From assembly GCF_002204795.1 (NCBI RefSeq), contig NZ_NIXO01000004.1, positions 62,001 to 126,000 of the forward strand: a stretch of 64,000 nt of DNA. Reading direction: 5' to 3'. Shown piece after piece: positions 9,767 to 18,816 of this stretch (positions are counted from its first letter, which is position 1; each line of letters begins with the position of its first letter). The position numbers were made by a program, and so were the translations under genes. A model generated the notes under the pieces. That model saw only the letters and a program-made list of their open reading frames with translations, ran no database searches and was not told the DNA's origin. The stretch is from Pseudomonas sp. K2I15 (GTDB taxonomy: Bacteria; Pseudomonadota; Gammaproteobacteria; Pseudomonadales; Pseudomonadaceae).

Positions 9767-10684
9767 TCAGGCGGCGTTCTTGAGTTTCGGGTCCAGCGCA
9801 TCGCGCAGGCCGTCGCCCATCAGGTTGATTGCCAGCACGCTGAGCAAAATGGTCAGGCCAGGCAGGCTCACTACCCACCAGGCGCGTTCGATGTAGTCGC
9901 GGGCCGAAGCCAGCATGGTGCCCCACTCAGGGGTTGGCGGTTGTACGCCAAGGCCCAGGAAGCCAAGGGCGGCAGCATCGAGAATCGCCGAGGAGAAACT
10001 CAAGGTGGCCTGAACGATCAGCGGCGCCATGCAGTTTGGCAGCACGGTGACGAACATCAGGCGCGGCAGGCCGGCGCCGGCGAGGCGGGCGGCAGTCACG
10101 TAGTCACGGTTCAGTTCGCCCATCACCGCAGCGCGGGTCAGACGGACATAGGACGGCAGCGACACGATCGCGATCGCGATCACGGTGTTGATCAGGCCAG
10201 GGCCGAGGATCGCCACAATGGCCACCGCCAGCAGCAGCGACGGCAGGGCCAGCATGATGTCCATCAAGCGCATGATGGTTGGGCCGAGCAGGCGCGGGAA
10301 GAAACCGGCGAACAGACCCAGCAGGATCCCCGGGATCAACGACATCACCACCGACGACAAGCCGATCAGCAAGGACAGGCGCGAACCCTGGATCAGTCGC
10401 GACAGCAGGTCACGGCCCAGTTCATCGGTGCCCAGCAGGAACTGGATCTGCCCACCTTCCAGCCAGGCGGGCGGGGTCAGCAGGAAGTCACGGTATTGCT
10501 CGCTCGGGTTATGCGGGGCCACCCAAGGGGCGAACAGCGCGCAAAACACCACCAGCAGCATGAACAACAGGCCGGCAACGGCGCCCTTGTTCTTGGAGAA
10601 GGCTTGCCAGAATTCTTTGTACGGGGACGGGTACAGCAGGCTTTGATCGACTGCTACCGCGGGAGTAGGTGTGGTCATGGTCAT
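9767..10684 (-). CDS. dppC: Dipeptide ABC transporter permease DppC
   Basis: Inner-membrane permease, 305 residues, with the OppC-type N-terminal domain (first helix after [11 protein letters not shown]) and six predicted helices. The docking loop is near [14 protein letters not shown]. The start is ambiguous between ATG at 10684 and ATG at 10678. Both lie just after the dppB stop at 10689, which indicates tight coupling. Confidence 0.92.
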   Translation of the reverse strand: MTMTTPTPAVAVDQSLLYPSPYKEFWQAFSKNKGAVAGLLFMLLVVFCALFAPWVAPHNPSEQYRDFLLTPPAWLEGGQIQFLLGTDELGRDLLSRLIQGSRLSLLIGLSSVVMSLIPGILLGLFAGFFPRLLGPTIMRLMDIMLALPSLLLAVAIVAILGPGLINTVIAIAIVSLPSYVRLTRAAVMGELNRDYVTAARLAGAGLPRLMFVTVLPNCMAPLIVQATLSFSSAILDAAALGFLGLGVQPPTPEWGTMLASARDYIERAWWVVSLPGLTILLSVLAINLMGDGLRDALDPKLKNAA

Positions 10685-10688
10685 GATC

Positions 10689-11699
10689 TCAGCGCTGGTG
10701 ACGGATGCGTGGGTTGGCGAAGCCGTAGAGGATGTCCACCACGAAGTTCACCAGAATCACCAGGCAGGCGATTAACAGGATGCCGTTTTGCACCACGGGA
10801 TAATCCCGCGCGCCAATGGCTTCGATCAGCCATTTGCCGATGCCGGGCCACGAGAAGATGGTTTCGGTCAGGACCGCACCGGCCAGCAGCGTGCCGACTT
10901 GCAGGCCGACTACGGTCAGTACCGGGATCAAGGCGTTACGCAGGCCGTGGACGAATACCACGCGCGCCGGCGACAGGCCTTTGGCCTTGGCGGTACGGAT
11001 GTAGTCTTCGCGCAGTACTTCGAGCATCGACGAACGGGTCATCCGCGCGATAACGGCCAGCGGAATGGTGCCGAGCACGATGGCCGGCAGGATCAGGTGG
11101 TGCAGGGCGTCGAAGAACGCGTCTGGCTCGTCAGCCAGCAGGGTGTCGATCAACATGAAGCCGGTGCGCGGCTCGATGTCGTAGAGCAGGTCGATCCGTC
11201 CGGATACCGGCGTCCAGCCCAGGCTCACGGAGAAGAACATGATCAGGATCAGGCCCCACCAGAAGATCGGCATCGAATATCCCGCCAGGGAGATGCCCAT
11301 CACCCCATGGTCGAACAGGGATCCTCGCTTCAAGGCCGCGATCACCCCGGCTAACAGCCCCAGGATGCCGGCGAACAACAGGGCGGCCATGGACAGTTCC
11401 AGGGTCGCCGGGAAAAGGGCGGTGAATTCAGTCCACACGCTGGTACGGGTGCGCAGGGATTCGCCGAGGTCGCCGTGGGCGAGCTTGCCGACATAATCCA
11501 GGTATTGCGCATACAGCGGTTTGTTCAGACCAAGGCGTTCCATTGCCTGAGCGTGCATCTCGGGGTCGACTCGTCGTTCGCCCATCATGACTTCGACGGG
11601 GTCGCCAGGGATCATGCGAATCAACGCGAAAGTCAGCAAGGTGATGCCGAAAAACGTGGGGATCAATAACCCCAATCGGCGGGCAATAAAACTAAACAT
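10689..11699 (-). CDS. dppB: Dipeptide ABC transporter permease DppB
   Basis: Inner-membrane permease, 336 residues. It begins MFSFIARRLGLLIPTFFGIT and has the typical DppB motif RMIPGDPVEVMMGERR near residue 30 and a C-terminal FVVDILYGFANPRIR. The ATG at 11699 follows GAGGT. The 74-base gap from the upstream binding-protein gene is the largest between this gene and dppF, but no terminator is seen in it. Confidence 0.93.
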   Translation of the reverse strand: MFSFIARRLGLLIPTFFGITLLTFALIRMIPGDPVEVMMGERRVDPEMHAQAMERLGLNKPLYAQYLDYVGKLAHGDLGESLRTRTSVWTEFTALFPATLELSMAALLFAGILGLLAGVIAALKRGSLFDHGVMGISLAGYSMPIFWWGLILIMFFSVSLGWTPVSGRIDLLYDIEPRTGFMLIDTLLADEPDAFFDALHHLILPAIVLGTIPLAVIARMTRSSMLEVLREDYIRTAKAKGLSPARVVFVHGLRNALIPVLTVVGLQVGTLLAGAVLTETIFSWPGIGKWLIEAIGARDYPVVQNGILLIACLVILVNFVVDILYGFANPRIRHQR

Positions 11700-11773
11700 C
11701 TTGTTGTGTACCTCAATCAGCCGGTTAGGCAGGTTCGGCACCGTCAATGTCGACGGTGCCGAGCGTTTCTTAT

Positions 11774-13372
11774 CTACTTCACCTGGGTGGTGGCGAAGTT
11801 ATTTGTAGTCAGAGGGCTTTGGGTAAAACCTTCGACGTTTTTACGCATGGCGGTGAACATTTTCGGGTAAGCCATGGGAATCCATGGTTGCTCCTTGTCG
11901 AAAACGTCCATTGCTTGTTCATAGAGTGCAGCGCGTTCGGTGGGTTCAGCGATAGCACGTGCCTTGTCGATCAAGTCTTGAAACTCTTTGTTACACCAGC
12001 GGGCGTAGTTTTCGCCGTTTTTCGCAGCATCGCAACTCAAGTTCGGGGTGAGGAAGTTATCCGGGTCCCCGTTATCCCCGGCCCAGCCGGCGGAAACCAT
12101 GTCATGTTCGCCATTTTTGGCGCGTTTGAGCATTTCGCCCCATTCCATGACCTTGATGTTCACTTTCAGGCCGATTTGCGCCAAATCCGCCTGCATGCGC
12201 TGGGCGCCGAGCATTGGGTTGGGGTTGGTCGGGCCGCCGCCGTTGCGGGTGAACAGGGTGATCTCGGTGCCTTCCGGTACGCCGGCTTCCTTGAGCAGGG
12301 CGCGGGCCTTGTCCAGGTCACGGGGCGGGTTCTTCAGTTTGTCGTTGAAGCCCAGCAGGGTTGGCGGGTAAGGCCCGGTGGCGTCGACTGCGTTGCCTTT
12401 GCCGTACAGGGACTCGTTGTAGCCTTTCTTGTCGAACGCGATGTTGATCGCGTGACGCACCCGCGCGTCGCTCATGTACTTGTGGGTGGTGTTCATGGCG
12501 GTGTAGGCGGTGGTCATCGCTGCCAGTTCCGCCACCTTCAGGTTCGGGTCGGCCTTCATGCTCGGCACGTCATCCGGTTTTGGATACAGCGCGATCTGGC
12601 ATTCATTGGCCTTGAGCTTTTGCAGGCGCACGTTGTTGTCAGTGGTGATGGCCAGGATCAGCGGATCCGCCGGCGGCTTGCCACGGAAGTAGTCCGGGTT
12701 GGCCTTGAAGCGCACTTGGGCGTCTTTGGCGTAGCGGGTGAAGATGAACGGGCCGGTGCCGATTGGCTTGGCGTTCAGGTCATCGGTCTTGCCGGACTTG
12801 AGCAACTGGTCGGCGTATTCGGCGGAGTGGATCGAGGAAAACGCCATGGCCAGGTCGGCCAGGAACGGTGCTTCAGGACGGGTCAGGGTGAAGACCACGG
12901 TGTGGTCATCGGTCTTCGTTACGCTCTTGAGCAGTTCCTTGAAGCCCATGCTTTCAAAGTACGGGTAGCCCACGTTGGACTTGTTGTGCCACGGGTGATT
13001 CGGGTCCAGCTGGCGCTGGAAGCTCCAAAGCACGTCGTCGGCATTCAGGTTGCGCGTGGGTTTGAAGTAGTCGGTGGTGTGGAACTTGATGTCGTCACGC
13101 AGGTGAAAGGTGTAGGTCAGGCCATCGGCGCTGATTTCCGGCAGGGCTTTGGCGAGTGCCGGGACCACTTCGGTGGTGCCGGGCTTGAAGTCCACCAGGC
13201 GGTTGAACATGGTTTCAGCCGCGGCGTCCGCGGTGACAGCCGTGGTGTACAGAACCGGATCGAAACCTTCCGGGCTGGCTTCGGTGCAGACCACCAACGG
13301 TTTGGCCGAAATGCCGACGGCGACGCTCAGCAGCGCAGCGGCAATAGCGGCTTGTAACGGGAGCATTTTCAT
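11774..13372 (-). CDS. dppA: Periplasmic dipeptide-binding protein, DppA paralogue 1
   Basis: Binds peptides for the DppBCDF importer (SBP_bac_5 family). The 532 residues begin with a signal peptide cleaved near GISA. The mature start KPLVVCTEASPEGFDP carries the family hallmark and an early cysteine. AGAGGG precedes the ATG at 13372. This copy is the most diverged of the four in the locus, for example ADGLTYTFHLRDDIKFH and a CDAAKNGENYARWCN disulfide loop, and lies immediately upstream of dppB. In the P. aeruginosa locus the equivalent position is held by DppA4 (from memory). Confidence 0.9.
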   Translation of the reverse strand: MKMLPLQAAIAAALLSVAVGISAKPLVVCTEASPEGFDPVLYTTAVTADAAAETMFNRLVDFKPGTTEVVPALAKALPEISADGLTYTFHLRDDIKFHTTDYFKPTRNLNADDVLWSFQRQLDPNHPWHNKSNVGYPYFESMGFKELLKSVTKTDDHTVVFTLTRPEAPFLADLAMAFSSIHSAEYADQLLKSGKTDDLNAKPIGTGPFIFTRYAKDAQVRFKANPDYFRGKPPADPLILAITTDNNVRLQKLKANECQIALYPKPDDVPSMKADPNLKVAELAAMTTAYTAMNTTHKYMSDARVRHAINIAFDKKGYNESLYGKGNAVDATGPYPPTLLGFNDKLKNPPRDLDKARALLKEAGVPEGTEITLFTRNGGGPTNPNPMLGAQRMQADLAQIGLKVNIKVMEWGEMLKRAKNGEHDMVSAGWAGDNGDPDNFLTPNLSCDAAKNGENYARWCNKEFQDLIDKARAIAEPTERAALYEQAMDVFDKEQPWIPMAYPKMFTAMRKNVEGFTQSPLTTNNFATTQVK

Positions 13373-13411
13373 CTAAGAGCCCTCTGCAATCGATTGGACC
13401 AGACAAGCGTA

Positions 13412-13440
13412 GGCGGCGGGCTCGTCCTGAGCCCGCCGTC
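13412..13440 (-). other. Intercistronic GC-rich hairpin between the porin and dppA genes
   Basis: GGCGGGCTC and GAGCCCGCC form a perfect stem with a 5-nt loop. No T tract follows in the sense direction, so it is more likely an mRNA-stabilising or partial-termination structure than a full terminator. Confidence 0.5.
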
Positions 13441-13453
13441 TACCTGGCGCTAA

Positions 13454-14851
13454 TTAAAGAATGTTGAACGGGATGGTGGTGACCAGGCGGAACTCTTTGA
13501 TGTTGCCGTCAGCCTGATCGGCGCTGGCACGGTGAGTTACGTAGGTTGCACGAATGGTAGTGGCCTTGAGTGGGCCGCTCTGAATCGCGTAGGACGAACC
13601 AACACCGTATTCCTGGTGGGTCTCGCCATCCATCAGGCGCAGATCGCTACGTGCCACGCCAGCTTCGCCGTAGGCAGTGCCGGTGTAGTGAGTACCGTCG
13701 ATGCCCCAACCGCGAGCCGAGTAGACGTTGAATTTCAGGCCTGGTACGCCGTATTCAGCCATGTTGAGGCCGTAGGCGATCTGGAAGGATTTCTCGTTCG
13801 GTCCGTTAAAGTCGGAGGTCAAGGAGTTGGCCAGGTAGATGCCGTTGGTTTCGTGCAGGTAGTCGAAGTACTCGTTACCGTTGATGGCCTGGTAGGAGAA
13901 GGTCAGGCTGTGGGCTTGGTGAGTCAGGCCCAGGGACAGGGAGTAGGTATCGTTGTCGATATTCCCCATCAGCTTTTTACCGGTATCGGTAGTTTTGTAG
14001 TAGTTCAGGCCGGTGGTCAGGGCCAGGGTCTGGCTGTCACCCAACTCGTGGGTAGCGCCGAAGTAGTACTGGTTCCAGAAGTCTTCCACGTTGGCGGCGA
14101 ACAGGCTGGTCTTCAGGCTCTTGAACGGCTGGTAGTTAACGCCGAAGGTGTTGACCTTGTCGGTTTCCTGGCCATTGCCGTATTCGGAACGGAATTTCGA
14201 CAGGCTCTGCTCGGTCCGTGGCGAAACGCGGTCAAACACGCCGCCCTGGAACGACAGGTTGCTGAACTCTTCGCTGTTGAAGCTCACACCTTCAAAGCTC
14301 GAAGGCAGTGCACGGTTGCCGATGGTGTCGACGATGCCGCTGCTGAAGTTCTGGCGACCGGCGGTCAAGGTGGTGTTCGAGACACGGAACTTGACGTTGG
14401 CCAGGCCCAGTTTGCTCCACTGGTCTACGGCGTCGCCGTTGGAGTCGGCCAGGGTACGGTTGGAACCGCCCTTGATGTCGCGCTTGCTGCGGTCCAGGAC
14501 CAGAGCGTTGTAGACCGCAACCTCAGTGCTCACGCCCACGGTGCCTTGGGTGAAGCCCGAGGTGCCGTTGAGGATGGTGCCCTGTACCCAGTTGGTACGG
14601 TTGGTGTCGGTACGCGTTTGGTTGTGCTTCTCGTAGCTGAAACGCTGGCCACGGAATTTTTTCTCGGTGGAGTACCAGTTACGGGTTGTACCGCCCAGGC
14701 TGAATCCATCGATAAAGCCTTTGGCCTCGCTTTGGGCGCTGGTGCCGGCCAGTGTGGTAGGAACGAAGTCCTGGCTTGCAGGTTCAGCGTAGGCGGTAGC
14801 CGTGATGCTGCTGATGGCCAGGGCCAGTAGCGCGGTGCTGCTCAGTTTCAT
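13454..14851 (-). CDS. opdP: OprD-family outer-membrane porin, probable dipeptide porin
   Basis: A 465-residue porin. The signal peptide ends near ATAYA, the mature chain is rich in alternating beta-strand patterns (WYSTEKKFRGQRFSYEKH, GLNYYKTTDT), and the final residues TTIPFNIL suit a C-terminal beta-signal, although the last residue is Leu and not Phe. AAGGAG lies before the ATG at 14851. It sits inside the dpp locus among the binding-protein genes, the position of opdP (glycine-glutamate porin) in P. aeruginosa, so a role in carrying small peptides across the outer membrane is inferred. The symbol rests on position and family. Confidence 0.8.
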   Translation of the reverse strand: MKLSSTALLALAISSITATAYAEPASQDFVPTTLAGTSAQSEAKGFIDGFSLGGTTRNWYSTEKKFRGQRFSYEKHNQTRTDTNRTNWVQGTILNGTSGFTQGTVGVSTEVAVYNALVLDRSKRDIKGGSNRTLADSNGDAVDQWSKLGLANVKFRVSNTTLTAGRQNFSSGIVDTIGNRALPSSFEGVSFNSEEFSNLSFQGGVFDRVSPRTEQSLSKFRSEYGNGQETDKVNTFGVNYQPFKSLKTSLFAANVEDFWNQYYFGATHELGDSQTLALTTGLNYYKTTDTGKKLMGNIDNDTYSLSLGLTHQAHSLTFSYQAINGNEYFDYLHETNGIYLANSLTSDFNGPNEKSFQIAYGLNMAEYGVPGLKFNVYSARGWGIDGTHYTGTAYGEAGVARSDLRLMDGETHQEYGVGSSYAIQSGPLKATTIRATYVTHRASADQADGNIKEFRLVTTIPFNIL

Positions 14852-15021
14852 GGGTGAAGCTCCTTTGGTTCTCTTTTTAATGCCGGTCTTTTTAGGTGAA
14901 CCGGCTATTGGGTGTGTAACTCGTTCAAGCCTTTGCAAACGTTTGCCTTGGGGTAAAACCCGAAATAAGGCTGCACGTTTGCAGCAAGGCGAATGTTCGC
15001 CCTGCGCAATCCGGTTATTTT

Positions 15022-16626
15022 TTATGGGGTAATGCTGACGCCCGAGAACACGTTGCGGCCGAAGGGGCTGACTTTGAACCCTTCGACTTTGGCGCTTAAC
15101 GGCTGGTTGACCGTCGAGTGGGCGACTGGCGTGATCGGCACCTGTGCTTTAAGCAGTTGCTGCGCCTGTTTGTACAGAACAGTCCTTTGTTCGCGGTCGG
15201 TCACGACCTTGGCTTGCTTGATCAGCTTGTCGTACGCCGGGTCACACCACATGGAGTAGTTGTTCCCGCCGATGGCGTCGCAGCTGTAGAGAGTGCCCAG
15301 CCAGTTGTCCGGGTCACCGTTGTCGCCGGTCCAGCCGATCAGGCTGATATCGTGCTCGCCGTTCTTGGTGCGCTTGATGTACTCGCCCCATTCATAGCTG
15401 ACGATCTTGACCTTGAGGCCAATCTTGGCCCAATCGCTTTGCAGCATTTCGGCCATCAGCTTGGCGTTGGGGTTGTACGGCCGTTGTACCGGCATCGCCC
15501 ACAGGGTGATCTCGGTACCTTCCTTCACGCCGGCGGCCTTGAGCAATTCCTTGGCTTTTTCCGGGTTGTAGGCGGCGTCCTTGATGGTGTCGTCGTAAGA
15601 CCACTGGGTAGGCGGCATGGCGTTTACCGCCAGTTGCCCCGCGCCCTGGTACACGGCGTTGAGAATGCTCTGCTTGTTCACCGCCATGTCCAGGGCCTGG
15701 CGCACTTCGAGCTGGTCGAATGGCTTGTGCCGCACGTTATAGGCGATGTAGCCGAGGTTGAAGCCTGGCTTGGTCAGCAGTTGCAGCTTCGGGTCGGCCT
15801 TCAGGGCTTCGACGTCGGCCGGGCGCGGGTGCAGGGTGATCTGGCATTCGCCGGCCTTGAGCTTTTGCACTCGCACCGATGCGTCGGTGTTGATCGCAAA
15901 AATCAGCTGGTCGAGCTTCACGCGGCTCGGGTCCCAGTACTGTTTGTTGCCGGTGTAGCGAATTTGCGAGTCTTTCTGGTAACGCTGGAACACGAACGGC
16001 CCGGTGCCGATCGGCTTCTGGTTGATGTCGCTGGGCTTGCCGATCTTCAGCAAATGGTCGGCGTATTCAGCCGACAGGATCGCGGCGAAGCTCATGGCGA
16101 TGTTCTGGATAAACGCGGCGTCGACCGTGTTCAGGGTCATCACCACGGTGTGTGGGTCGGTTTTTTCGACCTTCGCAATATTCTTGTTCAGGCTCATCCC
16201 GTTGAAGTACGGAAACTCGGTGGGGTAGGCCTTGCGGAACGGATGTTCGGGGTCAAGCATGCGATTGAAGGTGAACAGCACGTCGTCGGCGTTGAAATCA
16301 CGCGTCGGCTTGAAGTCTTTGTTGCTGTGGAATTTCACCCCTTCACGCAGATGGAAGGTGTAGGTCAGGCCGTCTTCGGAAATATCCCAACGGGTTGCCA
16401 GGCCCGGTACGACGTTGGTCGCGCCTTTTTCGAACTCGGCCAAGCGGTTGTAGATAGGCTCGGCTGCGTCGTTATCGGTAGCCGTCGTGTATTGCGCGGT
16501 GTCGAAGCCAGCCGGGCTGCCTTCGGAGCAAAACACCAGACTCTTTTTATCGGCAGCCTGGCCCATCGAGGCCACAGCCAGCAGGCTGGTGCCAAATATC
16601 GCGGATAGAACGGTGGTATGGCGCAT
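15022..16626 (-). CDS. dppA: Periplasmic dipeptide-binding protein, DppA paralogue 2
   Basis: SBP_bac_5 family, 534 residues. Signal peptide cleaved after GQAA; the mature start has LVFCSEGSPAGFD. It shares long identical blocks with the next two upstream genes, such as AVNAMPPTQWSYDDTIKDA and ITLWAMPVQRPYNPNAKLM, so these genes arose by tandem duplication. The CDAIGGNNYSMWC segment probably forms a disulfide-bounded loop. AAGGA lies 12 bases before the ATG. It is followed by the porin gene. Confidence 0.9.
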   Translation of the reverse strand: MRHTTVLSAIFGTSLLAVASMGQAADKKSLVFCSEGSPAGFDTAQYTTATDNDAAEPIYNRLAEFEKGATNVVPGLATRWDISEDGLTYTFHLREGVKFHSNKDFKPTRDFNADDVLFTFNRMLDPEHPFRKAYPTEFPYFNGMSLNKNIAKVEKTDPHTVVMTLNTVDAAFIQNIAMSFAAILSAEYADHLLKIGKPSDINQKPIGTGPFVFQRYQKDSQIRYTGNKQYWDPSRVKLDQLIFAINTDASVRVQKLKAGECQITLHPRPADVEALKADPKLQLLTKPGFNLGYIAYNVRHKPFDQLEVRQALDMAVNKQSILNAVYQGAGQLAVNAMPPTQWSYDDTIKDAAYNPEKAKELLKAAGVKEGTEITLWAMPVQRPYNPNAKLMAEMLQSDWAKIGLKVKIVSYEWGEYIKRTKNGEHDISLIGWTGDNGDPDNWLGTLYSCDAIGGNNYSMWCDPAYDKLIKQAKVVTDREQRTVLYKQAQQLLKAQVPITPVAHSTVNQPLSAKVEGFKVSPFGRNVFSGVSITP

Positions 16627-16929
16627 GACAATCCCGATCCTTGTTTGTTGTTTTCGTCAGTGAGCAATCGCCCGGTCGTTCATGACCTGGCGACATCACT
16701 GATCCCACAACGGCAGTTGCCATACAGAGACGATGCTTCTGCCGTACCACGACGTTATGGGTCGGGAGCCGGGCAGTAAATGCAACGAATCTGACAGACC
16801 TTGTAGGCAATGGAGCCGCGATTCGCAGTTAACGGCCGTAGGACGGCAGCTGGTACGAACGTGGTCTGTTTCCTACGGTCTTGGCGGATGCAATAACGGC
16901 GACGTTATGAACGTCGCCGCCAGTGACCC
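16627..16929. other. Intergenic region between two dppA paralogues, promoter and regulatory candidate
   Basis: No gene seen. It holds a hairpin GGCGACGTT/AACGTCGCC (16898-16918) 12 bases past the upstream gene's stop, an inverted repeat CCGTAGGA/TCCTACGG (16836-16843 and 16871-16878), and between these arms the motif TGGTACGAACGT (16851-16862), which recurs upstream of the next paralogue. Confidence 0.55.
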
Positions 16930-18558
16930 TTACTTGCCGCTTACGCTCACGCCGTAGAAGGAGTTCAAGCCAAATGGGCTGATCTTGAAGTCCTGCACGT
17001 TGTTGCGCATTGGTTGATACACCGTCGAGTGCGCGATAGGTGTCATCGGGACTGCATCTTTGAGGATATGTTGCGCCTGCTTGTACAGCTCGGTGCGTTT
17101 GGCTACGTCGGAAGTCGCCTTGGCTTCTTTCACGATGCCGTCGAATTTCTTGTCGCACCACTTGGAGAAGTTGTTGCCGGCCAGGGAATCGCAGCCGAAC
17201 AGCACGTTCAACCAGTTGTCCGGGTCACCATTGTCGCCGCTCCAGCCAATGATCATGGCCTGGTTCTCGCCGCCTTTGGAGCGCTTGATGTACTCGCCCC
17301 ACTCGTAGCTGACGATGTTCACTTTCAGGCCGATCTGTTTCCAGTCGTTCTGCAGCATCTCAGCCATCAGCTTGGCGTTGGGGTTGTACGGACGCTGGAC
17401 CGGCATCGCCCACAGGGTGATTTCGGTGCCTTCCTTGACGCCTGCTTCCTTGAGCAGTTCCTTGGCTTTGGCCACGTCGTGCGGCGCATCCTTGATGGTG
17501 GTGTCGTAGGACCACTGGGTTGGCGGCATGGCGTTGACTGCCAGCTGGCCTGCACCCTGGTAAACCGAATCGATGATCTGCTGCTTGTTCACCGACATGT
17601 CCAGGGCTTCACGCACCCGGATGTCCGACAGCGGGTTAGGCGCGGTCTGGCCCTTGAGGACCGGCATCACGTTGTAGGCGATGTAGCCCAGGTTGAAACC
17701 GGCCTGGTGCGGCAGTTTCAGGTCCTTGTCTTCACCCAGCGCCTTGAGGTCGGCCGGACGTGGGAACAGGGTGACCTGGCATTCGTTTTTCTTCAGCTTC
17801 TGGATACGCACCGACGGGTCGGTGGTGATAGCGAAGATCAAGTTGTCGATCTTCACATCTTCAGGCTTCCAGTAATTCTTGTTGCCGGTGTAACGGATGT
17901 TGGAGTCTTTCTGGTAGCTCTTGAACACGAACGGACCAGTGCCGATGGGCTTCTGGTTGATGTCCTGAGCCTTGCCTTCCTTCAACAGTTGGGCGGCGTA
18001 TTCAGCCGACTGGATGGAGGCGAAGCTCATGGCCAGGTTCTGGATAAAGGCGGCGTCCACGGTGCCAAGGGTGAACTTGACGGTGTGGGCATCGACTTTC
18101 TCGATGTTCTTGATGTTGGTGTCCATACCCATGTCCGTGAAGTACGGGAACTCGGTTGGGTAGGCTTTGCGGAACGGATCATCTTTGTTGATCATCCGGT
18201 TGAAAGTGAACAGTACGTCGTCAGCCGAAAATTCACGAGTTGGCTTGAAGTACGGGGTGGTGTGGAACTTGACGCCTTCACGAAGGTGGAAGGTATACGT
18301 CAGGCCATCCGGGGAAACGTCCCAGGTAGTGGCCAGCCCAGGAATCACAGCAGTGCCGCCGCGTTCAAACTGGGTCAGACGGTTGAACATGGTTTCGGCC
18401 GAAGCATCGAAGTCTGTTCCGGTGGTGTACTGGCCTGGATCAAAACCGGCCGGGCTCCCTTCGGAGCAGAACACCAGATTGCTCGCCGCTTGGGCGAAGG
18501 GTGCAGCAGCCATTAAACCGGCGCTGACTAATAACGGAATGACTGCGTGTTTAAGCAT
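16930..18558 (-). CDS. dppA: Periplasmic dipeptide-binding protein, DppA paralogue 3
   Basis: SBP_bac_5 family, 542 residues from the ATG at 18558, which has GAGG 6 bases upstream. The open frame to 18582 would add 8 polar residues ahead of the signal peptide. The signal peptide is cleaved near AQAAS and the mature start is NLVFCSEGSPAGFDPGQYTTG. It is closest to paralogues 2 and 4 and keeps the loop CDSLAGNNFSKWCD. It has intergenic regions of more than 250 bp on both sides, so it may be transcribed on its own. Confidence 0.9.
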   Translation of the reverse strand: MLKHAVIPLLVSAGLMAAAPFAQAASNLVFCSEGSPAGFDPGQYTTGTDFDASAETMFNRLTQFERGGTAVIPGLATTWDVSPDGLTYTFHLREGVKFHTTPYFKPTREFSADDVLFTFNRMINKDDPFRKAYPTEFPYFTDMGMDTNIKNIEKVDAHTVKFTLGTVDAAFIQNLAMSFASIQSAEYAAQLLKEGKAQDINQKPIGTGPFVFKSYQKDSNIRYTGNKNYWKPEDVKIDNLIFAITTDPSVRIQKLKKNECQVTLFPRPADLKALGEDKDLKLPHQAGFNLGYIAYNVMPVLKGQTAPNPLSDIRVREALDMSVNKQQIIDSVYQGAGQLAVNAMPPTQWSYDTTIKDAPHDVAKAKELLKEAGVKEGTEITLWAMPVQRPYNPNAKLMAEMLQNDWKQIGLKVNIVSYEWGEYIKRSKGGENQAMIIGWSGDNGDPDNWLNVLFGCDSLAGNNFSKWCDKKFDGIVKEAKATSDVAKRTELYKQAQHILKDAVPMTPIAHSTVYQPMRNNVQDFKISPFGLNSFYGVSVSGK

Positions 18559-18679
18559 GTTGGCCTCATGATTTGTTGTCATTTTTGGTAGTGAGGGCGA
18601 CCTCGTGAGTCGACCTGCGGATACTTATGCAGGGCCCATACCCATTGCAAGATGTTGAGAGCCTACAACCGCTAAACAG

Positions 18680-18691
18680 TGGTACGAACGT
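18680..18691. promoter_or_regulatory. Repeated motif TGGTACGAACGT upstream of a dppA paralogue
   Basis: The same 12 bases occur at 16851-16862 ahead of the adjacent paralogue. The sequence around this copy, GTGGTACGAACGTACAC, is partly palindromic. It may be an operator. Confidence 0.35.
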
Positions 18692-18775
18692 ACACGAATG
18701 TCGCATATGTGTAAGTTCGGACATATTTATGCACTTTTGAGGGGTTTTTTCGGTGCGAGGGGCGCACCAGGAATG

Positions 18776-18807
18776 CCCAACCGAGGCGTCTGGCGCACTC
18801 GGTTGGG
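18776..18807 (-). other. Hairpin downstream of dppA paralogue 4
   Basis: CCCAACCGAG and CTCGGTTGGG form a perfect 10-bp stem 10 bases past the stop codon. No T tract follows, so it may protect mRNA or terminate weakly. Confidence 0.5.
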
Positions 18808-18816
18808 GCGCAGCTG

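Noticed and set aside
18559..18816. A small gene in the gap between DppA paralogues 3 and 4
   Set aside because: No frame with a ribosome site was found. The gap holds a hairpin and a candidate operator only.
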